From the NCBI GenBank assembly GCA_029532415.1, contig JAQOTA010000069.1:186001-250000 (forward strand): DNA of 64,000 bases, given 5' to 3'. This document shows, piece by piece, positions 57,177 through 64,000 of the stretch. Position 1 is the first letter of the stretch. Every line of letters starts with the position of its first letter. Source of the DNA: Marasmius tenuissimus. Taxonomy: Eukaryota; Basidiomycota; Agaricomycetes; Agaricales; Marasmiaceae. The notes below the pieces were generated by a model that did not search any database, was not told where the DNA came from, and saw nothing but the letters and a program-made list of their open reading frames with translations. The position numbers were made by a program, and so were the translations under genes.

Positions 57177-58169
57177 AATTAAATAATAACATTACCGGGT
57201 GATCACTCCTATTTAAATGCCTTCCTCCGAGTCCATGCCACTGATCCTCGACTGCGAGCTTGAAATGCCAGCTCAACTGATACCTTGAGGGGTGCTCAGC
57301 TGTTGCAGGCTGCCATTACAATTGTCCTGTACATTTATTGGGCCGAATCGACGTTTGATAGAACGAAGGAAAAGAAAGAAAGGAAGGCGTTGCCGTCTGA
57401 TTTGAAGTCCAAACAAGGGCCAGGTCCCGCGCCGCGCACGTGGACAACACCCACAAACACCCCTTTCTCATCCCTTGAGGACGAGCTCCTTTTGAACCCA
57501 AACGACCATCATCGTCCCTGCCCTCAAGCTCGTAACCGGATTTCCCTATCTGTATATACTCAAAGGTCGTCAAAATTCTTGCAGTCAGGCCATCTGCAGA
57601 ACCAACCTCGACTTGGGCTTACCTTCATCCTCCCTGATTGGAACTTGTGGTCCAGGCAGGGCCGAAGGCGAGTCGAACTTGTGAGGGGTAAATTTGGCTT
57701 GTCGGTGACAGTGAATCCAAGGTGAGTCCTCAAGAAACTTGGACCGGAAACTGGAGTTCGAAGTTCGAACTACTCAGCCTATTATCCGAGTATACACACT
57801 GTACAGAGCCCATTTCGACTGTGTTCTACACCCCGCGCCAATTCAAAGTCCCCTATTCAAACAACTCGCGGCTCAAACTGGTTCTTATCCAAATCTCTTT
57901 TCTCGAAAATCCTGCTCAAGAGTCAAATCCCTCAATTAAACGCCCGTTTGAATCATTTAATTCAATTCAAATGCCTCGTTCGAACTGCTCGTCCCATATC
58001 CTCCATTTGCCTGCACTAATCTAAAAGCCCTGTAGTAGTATGTAGGACTCAATGACGCGACTGCGCTGCCTTGATTCTGGTTGGCGGGATTCCTGACCCA
58101 GCAAGCATTACGAAGCGGCCATCTGTGATTTAAATCGGAGTGATCACTCGGGAGTGTTGTTATTTAATT
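57177..58169. mobile_element. MITE-like element with about 42-bp terminal inverted repeats
   Basis: The left end (57177-57218) and right end (58128-58169) are inverted copies. They share AATTAAATAA-x-AAC, then CCG-x-GTGATCACTCC-x-ATTTAAAT, about 85 percent identical by eye. The 990-bp body has no transposase motif. This is the structure of a non-autonomous DNA transposon. A target duplication could not be fixed because the flanks are AT-rich. The element sits between the DUF6697 start codon and the 3' end of the next regulator. Confidence 0.72.
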
Positions 58170-58317
58170 ATTTTATATTAGTTTCCTGGGCTGGTTGAGG
58201 TCAAGGGTTACTAACCGACGGCAATGGGCATGGTTCTGGGATGAAGTTTGCTCGGCGTTTGCCGCAAGTCTCCAAAAATTCGGTTGAACTTCTCGGTCTA
58301 AAGTACAAGTCCTACAT

Positions 58318-61300
58318 TTATAGACTCTGGTAAGACGTATGAGTACTTGGGTTGCCATACGTATCCATACTCAAAATTCCCTCATTCTGTATGAACGTGA
58401 GCCACTGCAAATCCATCCCAGAGTCTCCAGCCGTCAGTACATCAGCCGGCCCAGGTACTGGCGCTGTTCCACATGGCGCCACCCATTCATGTACAATACC
58501 TACGTCCACCGGATAATTGTGAGAAGCGCTCTGGTAAGGTTGTTGCTGATATTCGTAACCAGGATTGGTGTGTATCGAGGGTCTGTCCTGAATGTGATGT
58601 TCCGACTGATGGATGGGTTGATACTCAAGACCCCGGCCTACCGTCGCGAATGCAGGCGATGCGAACGAACTGCCGCCATCAGTCGCAGAAACCTCATGCG
58701 ACGGCTTCGAAGAAGTTGTTACGGGGCTAGAACCAGAACCGACGCTGCCTTTATCTCCTATCATGGCAGGCTGGGGGGAGGCTGACGCTGACAAGACATG
58801 TGATGGATCTGTTGGTGTCCCCGCGCCGCTCTTGTTCATTCTTACTTTCGTGTAACCGGCAAACATCTCTAAATCGTCGTGCAAGGTCACTCGACTGTCA
58901 GACGTCTCGCTGTTTTCCTGATATGTTTGCCCCTGTCCTTGCGCCTGGTTGAATATTCCAAAAGCCTTGTCGTGCAGTCCCTTGAGGATGGCATAGGCGG
59001 CCTTGGCACGACTGGATGATTCGCGGAAACTCGAAAAAACGCTTAGAGCTGACCAGAGGTCGTCGAACGCTTGGTGTGCCATGCTACTGGTCGGGCAGTG
59101 AATGGCAATCGATCCGGTTATTACCCCGGCGGAGAGTACTGCGGATTCAATGTCTTCAGCAAGCAAGAACTTACAAAAACGGTGTACCCACAGGCGCCGA
59201 ACATGCCCCAGCACCTGCTCGCCCAGGCGGGATCCTTGGAGAAGACGTCCACGTCTACCTGGATAATCGTCGAAGCAGCTCTATATGCTGCCAAGAAAGA
59301 TAGGGCGTATGGGCTGCTGAGTGGATCATTACTGAAGTCTAGGATGACTTTGACGAAGAATGCGCGATGAAGTTGCAACAGTACTGTTGTCGTGATTAGT
59401 GCGTTACTCCGTGGTTCAAGATAGAGGAATACTCAACTGGCGGCGCTGAACAGCCTCCCCCTCGTGTGCAGATATGGCGTATCGACCGCCGAGTTGGGTG
59501 AGAATTCGTCCCCACGTAGCTTCTTGTCCAGATCCAGTATGACATTGTAGTCGGGGATATTGGGGGTAAGCGTGGACCTTGCAACTTCTGTAACCACCTC
59601 TTTGGCAAACCTCCATCCCCAACGAATAGCTGTTTGAATGCGTTAACGGCAAGCATACGAAGACTCATACTCTACAATCGTACATTTGACCCGGTCTGTC
59701 TCGGGACAGTCAACCTGTTCCTCTGGAAAAGGACAATTAACGAAGGAAACGTTGAATGAAGGTGGACGTCCTAAGGCCAAACTCTTTCAAGTCACGACGC
59801 CGTGTTAGTGTCGGAGCACTATGGAGTAAAAACCCTGGAACACTCACAGACATTGTATCAATGGTGAAGATTTCCCAGAAGATTGTCCGACGACGATTGA
59901 GAGTCTTAGCGTCAAGCTTCCATTTTGTGCTTTCCGAATCTAACGTTTGTTTTCTCAATCCGGACGCGAGGCATTCAAGGCGAAGAGACATACGTAACCC
60001 TAGCTGAAAGGTAAATGTGGCTCGTGGTTAGATCGGATTGAGAACGACTCAAACACTAACCATATGAACCAGTCTTGCACAAAGACCCACAATGGACCAA
60101 GCAGCTTCCGGAGAGTATCTAGGACTTCCGTGGTGATAGTATAGATGCGCTAAAACCAGTGCCTGGAGTGTCCCGAGATCTGGCATGACAAATACACTGT
60201 TGAGCGCAAGACACGCCTTTCCGAGTTCAAAGAAACCCTCTGCTTGAACGCTACCCGGGGGGAGAGAGAGGTCTACAAGCGATCCGATGGCGAGTACAAA
60301 GAAAAGAATAGCAAGGCGGTGGGCGGATATGGGTAGCACTTTCGTACCTTCTACCTGTGGCAGGTCTTTCTGAAAGGGATTCGACTCGATGTAAGCGTAA
60401 ACGGGTGTCAGAATGTCTTCGATCAGCTCCTCCCTCAAGACGATATTCGAGGACCAAAGTCCCCGCGTGAAATACGTTTCACAGAGTGATATTGCGCTCG
60501 ACTTGTTAGGGAGGTAACCGGTGATTGAGGCGAGAGAGCCTTGAACGTCCCACGAGCCTCCAATGAATGGGAAGGAATTGGAAAGTTGGAGAATTTCCCT
60601 GGGAACAGAAGGGTTCCCAGGTTCTGGTTCCGCAGAATCCTGAACGTCGGTCCAGTCACTAAGAGTCTGACAATGTGTGCGATGGGCAGTGAAGCACGCA
60701 CATCGAGTAGACTCTAAATAGATACTCAATAAAATTGCACTAAACCATTTCCGTAGAAACGAAATGGAACGGACCTCAGTTCCTCCTGATCTTCCAAGGT
60801 ATCTGATATGACCATCTTCGTCGAGAGTTAGGGTTCCCACCTCGTCAGACAACTCTGACGCCTGGTCGGCCTTGTTGTCCTCTGAAGCCTCGAGTGGGAA
60901 TTTGATCTCTAGGTACTCGTCTCGAAGAAGAGGATGTTGCTCAGATGGTGACACTGAAGCTTGGATGATGGCCAAGGCGTCCTCGAGTTGCCGAATGCGT
61001 TGACCCATCTCTTCGATCTTCCGGTGCAACTTGGTGACATCTGACCCAATCAACCTGTTTTCGCGTCGGCGATGATGTACACGTCAAGGTTGGTATCATA
61101 CCGTTTCCCTGGAACATTCGTGAGAGTTCCTAATGGGGTCGTTCAGCGACTATTTCGTGGCAGGGAAAGTTACGAGCGTTCAAACCTGTTGGACATATTG
61201 ACCTGCACCCTCTCCTCACTGCCAAGGGATCAGACGCGTCAGAAAATCTCACGATAGAGCTGTGTCGCTTCAGACGCACCGCACGAGTTACATGGTATCT

Positions 61301-61573
61301 TCTTGTCGCACCTCACCTTGAGCCTGCAACGAGTAAAAGTGCACCGTAAGCCCCATTCGTTGAAGAAACGAAGATAAAATTCTCATCATACCTTCTGCAT
61401 TCTGCACAAGATATCTGATGTTACGAAATCAGAACTGATGAGCTTTGGACTGATGATAGGACATAGATAGAGATGGAGACCTGGCCTTTCGCCCGCTTGA
61501 TATCCGTCCTCTCTTGGCTTGTCAACTGGGAGAAAGTATGGAAAGAGCTCGACGATGACGGAAGAGCAGACAT
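58318..61573 (-). CDS. Zn2Cys6 transcription factor, regulator 4 (GTLTNVPG type)
   Basis: The start is ATG 61573-61571 (MSALPSSSSSFHTFSQL), then KRAKGQ. The full cluster is assembled over four short exons: ISCAECRR, LKVRCDKKIPCNSC, VRRGCRSICPTG, TLTNVPGKR. It is followed by the dimerisation helix IGSDVTKLHRKIEEMGQRIR and a fungal-specific regulatory domain (YFTRGLWSSNIVLREELI, AHLYYHHGSPRYSPEAAW, RRTIFWEIFTIDTMS, FFVKVILDFSNDPLS). The tail is rich in Ser, Gln and Pro and ends GNPSTHTSYQSL. It belongs to a common agaricomycete regulator group different from regulators 1-3. Intact frame. A transposon-like element starts about 80 bp upstream of the ATG and another lies about 150 bp past the stop. 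Confidence 0.88.
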
Positions 61574-61651
61574 GAAATGAATGGTAGAATTCTTTAGACT
61601 GTTGTTATATACATACAGTTCAAAACGAGGGCCATGCACTAAGGTCAGACC

Positions 61652-63098
61652 ACCAGAACAAATGTCGGCTGTTTCTGACCGCTCATGAGCGCCAAAATCG
61701 CTCGTGAGCGATCATGAGCGCTGTGAGCTTCGGGGCTGCTCACAAGCGCATACGGGACACCTTTTTTCTCATGTGCGCTCGTGATCACTGTGAGTCTCAC
61801 AGCGCTCATGAACAATTTGGCACTCCTGAGTATCCATGAGTTTGGTTTTTCTCATATCTGCTCATGAGCATACCACGAAACAAAGAAAAAAAAGCAATAT
61901 TCATTCAATGATACCACGCACTAGTCAGGACGTAAACTATCACTAGTTTTGACTAGAACTACCTATAGATACATACAGTTTAACAATCGTACAATCTACT
62001 CAGCATACCCAATTCTCAACCCAGAGTCCTGACTCCATCGCCACAGCTCGGAGTTCACTACGCTGCAACTTCGATTGGGATTGTCGGCCAATGGCGTCAC
62101 CATGCACAGGAATGGTCACCGTTGTCAGTAATTCATCAAAAAGAGGGAGGGACTAAGACATACCTCAGACATAGTGTTATGTTGCTGACGTCTGGTGTAC
62201 AGTGAACATCGTTGAGAGGAAGCGTTAAGGCCTGAGGAGGGGACTGGAGGGGATGGGGATGGGGGAAATATACTTGGGAAACGACCAGGTATTTATACGT
62301 TTTGAGGGTGGTCCGTGCGCCCTCTTTCCCTTGCCTATAACCAGTAATCTCAGCCAACCGTGTTCATCATGACGTCGACGACGTCGATGGTGCACGGACC
62401 TTCATCACGCTCTCGTGAGGTGCACGTCCTGCTGTTTGACGTTACCCTAGGTAATCCTGGCCAAAACACACCAGCTAAACAATCAGTTCCAAGATAATAG
62501 AGGGTTTACATACCTTTTCCCTCGATAGAGTCGATTCACCTCCAAAATCTCCCCGTGAAACCGCCTATTCTTCCTTGCCGGCGATATGAGATTTTGGTCA
62601 ACTGGCGAACTTGTTGTGTATATGGTGTTTTATTGAAGGGTATTTCCGGAGAGCTCAGTAAGATTTGCTGCATTGGTTGACGGCAACGGCAGGATACAGA
62701 TGGTGGTTGCGGTTCAACGGTGGGATAAGGTGGCTGTGTAGTCTGCATGGCCATCACATGTTCCACGCGATGTCCATTTCATCTAACGCCCGAAGAAGAT
62801 CAAACGCCGGACATTGCATCCCACCCATAAGACTCACACTGGGCCTGTAAATAAGCCATGGGCTTATATGGAATTACTGTGATGCTCAAGGCAGTTTCTG
62901 ACGAGTCATGAGGTGACTGTGAGGCTCACAGACGCTGATGAGCACTTATGAACCAGCCTGAGCCTCACAGCTGTTCATAAGCGCTCATATACAGCCTGGA
63001 TGTTCACGAACGCTCACGTTCATTTCACTTGCTCATATACCATTACAAACGCTGTAAACACTCACGAGCAATCATAAACTGTGGACATATTTTCTGGT
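61652..63098. mobile_element. Non-autonomous transposon with imperfect 40-bp terminal repeats and GCTCATGAGC subterminal repeats
   Basis: The left end begins ACCAGAACAAATGTC and the right end, reverse complemented, begins ACCAGAAAATATGTC; the match continues for about 40 bp at roughly 75 percent. GACC directly precedes the left end and directly follows the right end (61648-61651, 63099-63102), a candidate 4-bp target duplication. Both subterminal zones are full of variants of the palindrome GCTCATGAGC and of CTCACAGC. The 1.45-kb body holds no transposase. Confidence 0.7.
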
Positions 63099-63102
63099 GA
63101 CC

Positions 63103-64000
63103 GCTCCCGAAAGCACCCCACCATGAATTCGCAGCATCATCGTGCGCGGAGGATCGGAGCGAAAATAGGAAGGTCACTTTCTATCCGCTGTCTCAGTGTC
63201 TGTGATCATGGTGGCGGTTTGACCAATTTAAGTGATCTCAGGAGCTGGTTCGGGGCGAAAGTTAAAAACCTTACTTGAATCGGACCAAAAACGAGGGAAT
63301 TAGACGGTCTGACGAAAACGGCTGATTTTGCCATCTTTGGATCAAATTGCCGGCGGTCATTGGCGAGACGAGTAATACAGTCGGTAATGCCCATTTGGGA
63401 TACGATCATCATTTGGGACAAATTGGCTTGAGGGTGCAATCCTCCACTCTTTCTCGTTGGACTTTTTTTGAAATTGTTCTTGACTTATGTCTGCATATAC
63501 TGAGCCAACATAAAGAGGTGGGGTGCCCCATTCGTTGAGATATAGAATAAAAGATGGTGATTTTGGGCACAAGTAAAATACTGATACGGTGATCATAAAA
63601 GGAGATGTCATCGGGAGACTCTCGGCATCGGTAGGCTTATTTTGCATGATAATAAGAAGATTTTCCGATACTTAACGGGGGCATAGCTGGGAATAGTGAG
63701 AAGTAATGTCGAAGCCGGACGAGACGAGGGCGCGAAACTCGCGAAAGGCGGTGATGGAAGTCACCGAATGTGACGGGTTTGGTAAGGTTTGGTAATACCC
63801 GGTGTTGCTACGCATTCAAAACATAGATTATCAGCGTGATGATGTCACGTCCCAAATGCTGGTTCCGCGCTGATAACGAATTTTCGAGTTGATAAGAAGA
63901 TCCTTCGCCCACTACCCCCCTCGGTGGTCATTATGAGTCGATATATATCTTGACCTAATGTATACATACATTCCTAGATAGAAAGAACAAGGGGAAGGGG
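63103..64000. other. Right-edge intergenic DNA
   Basis: About 900 bp with no coding motif, RNA structure or repeat that I can support. AT-rich with a TATATATATC-like stretch near 63940, possibly the promoter of a gene outside the window. Confidence 0.35.

Noticed and set aside
61652..63098. CRISPR-like array from the repeated GCTCATGAGC motifs
   Set aside because: The repeats are short, irregular, palindromic and unevenly spaced in a eukaryotic genome; they fit transposon subterminal repeats.

Overview
The window reads as nuclear DNA of a filamentous basidiomycete, most likely an agaricomycete. Almost every gene is cut by introns of about 50-70 bp with GT..AG borders. Several families are typical of Agaricomycetes (DUF6533 membrane protein, DUF6697 and DUF6699 proteins, Zn2Cys6 factors of the GTLTNVPG type), and the carbohydrate enzymes fit a plant-litter or wood decayer. 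Genes were found by translating both strands and joining exons at splice sites so that family motifs stay in frame. No homology search was possible.

Layout. 1-277: C-terminus of a Zn2Cys6-type regulator (+). 0.4-5.7 kb: three genes on the minus strand, a secreted GH105 hydrolase, a Dcr2-like phosphoesterase and an Atg27-like receptor. 6.8-14.8 kb: two tandem GH51 arabinofuranosidase genes with copied promoters; each has about 29 exons, including two 3-nt exons. 15.1-18.8 kb: CSN5 and an unrecognised basidiomycete gene (both -). 19.7-23.8 kb: a DUF6533 membrane protein (+) convergent with a flavin monooxygenase (-). 24.1-30.8 kb: SET/MYND protein, vWA protein and fungalysin M36 protease (all +). 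31.0 kb: intron-containing tRNA-Gly(GCC). 31.5-34.2 kb: long DUF6699 protein (-). 36.8-39.9 kb: seven-helix membrane protein and Ncs6/Ctu1 (+). 40.6-51.7 kb: three related Zn2Cys6 regulators, the last two forming a head-to-head inverted duplication. 53.1-54.9 kb: cytochrome P450 (+). 55.1-57.1 kb: DUF6697 protein (-). 58.3-61.6 kb: another Zn2Cys6 regulator (-). Three short elements that look like non-autonomous transposons lie at about 51.8-52.7, 57.18-58.17 and 61.65-63.10 kb; the last two flank the final regulator.

How the genes work together. GH105 and the two GH51 enzymes are all predicted to be secreted and act on pectin side chains (unsaturated rhamnogalacturonan ends and arabinan), and a regulator of the locally expanded family sits beside them, so a small pectin-degradation neighbourhood is plausible. 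Most other genes are housekeeping or unrelated (protein turnover, tRNA thiolation, autophagy/trafficking). The most unusual features are the extremely small exons (3, 3, 5, 6, 7, 9 and 11 nt) needed to keep conserved motifs in frame in unrelated genes, the inverted regulator pair, and the terminal-repeat elements placed within 80 bp of two start codons.
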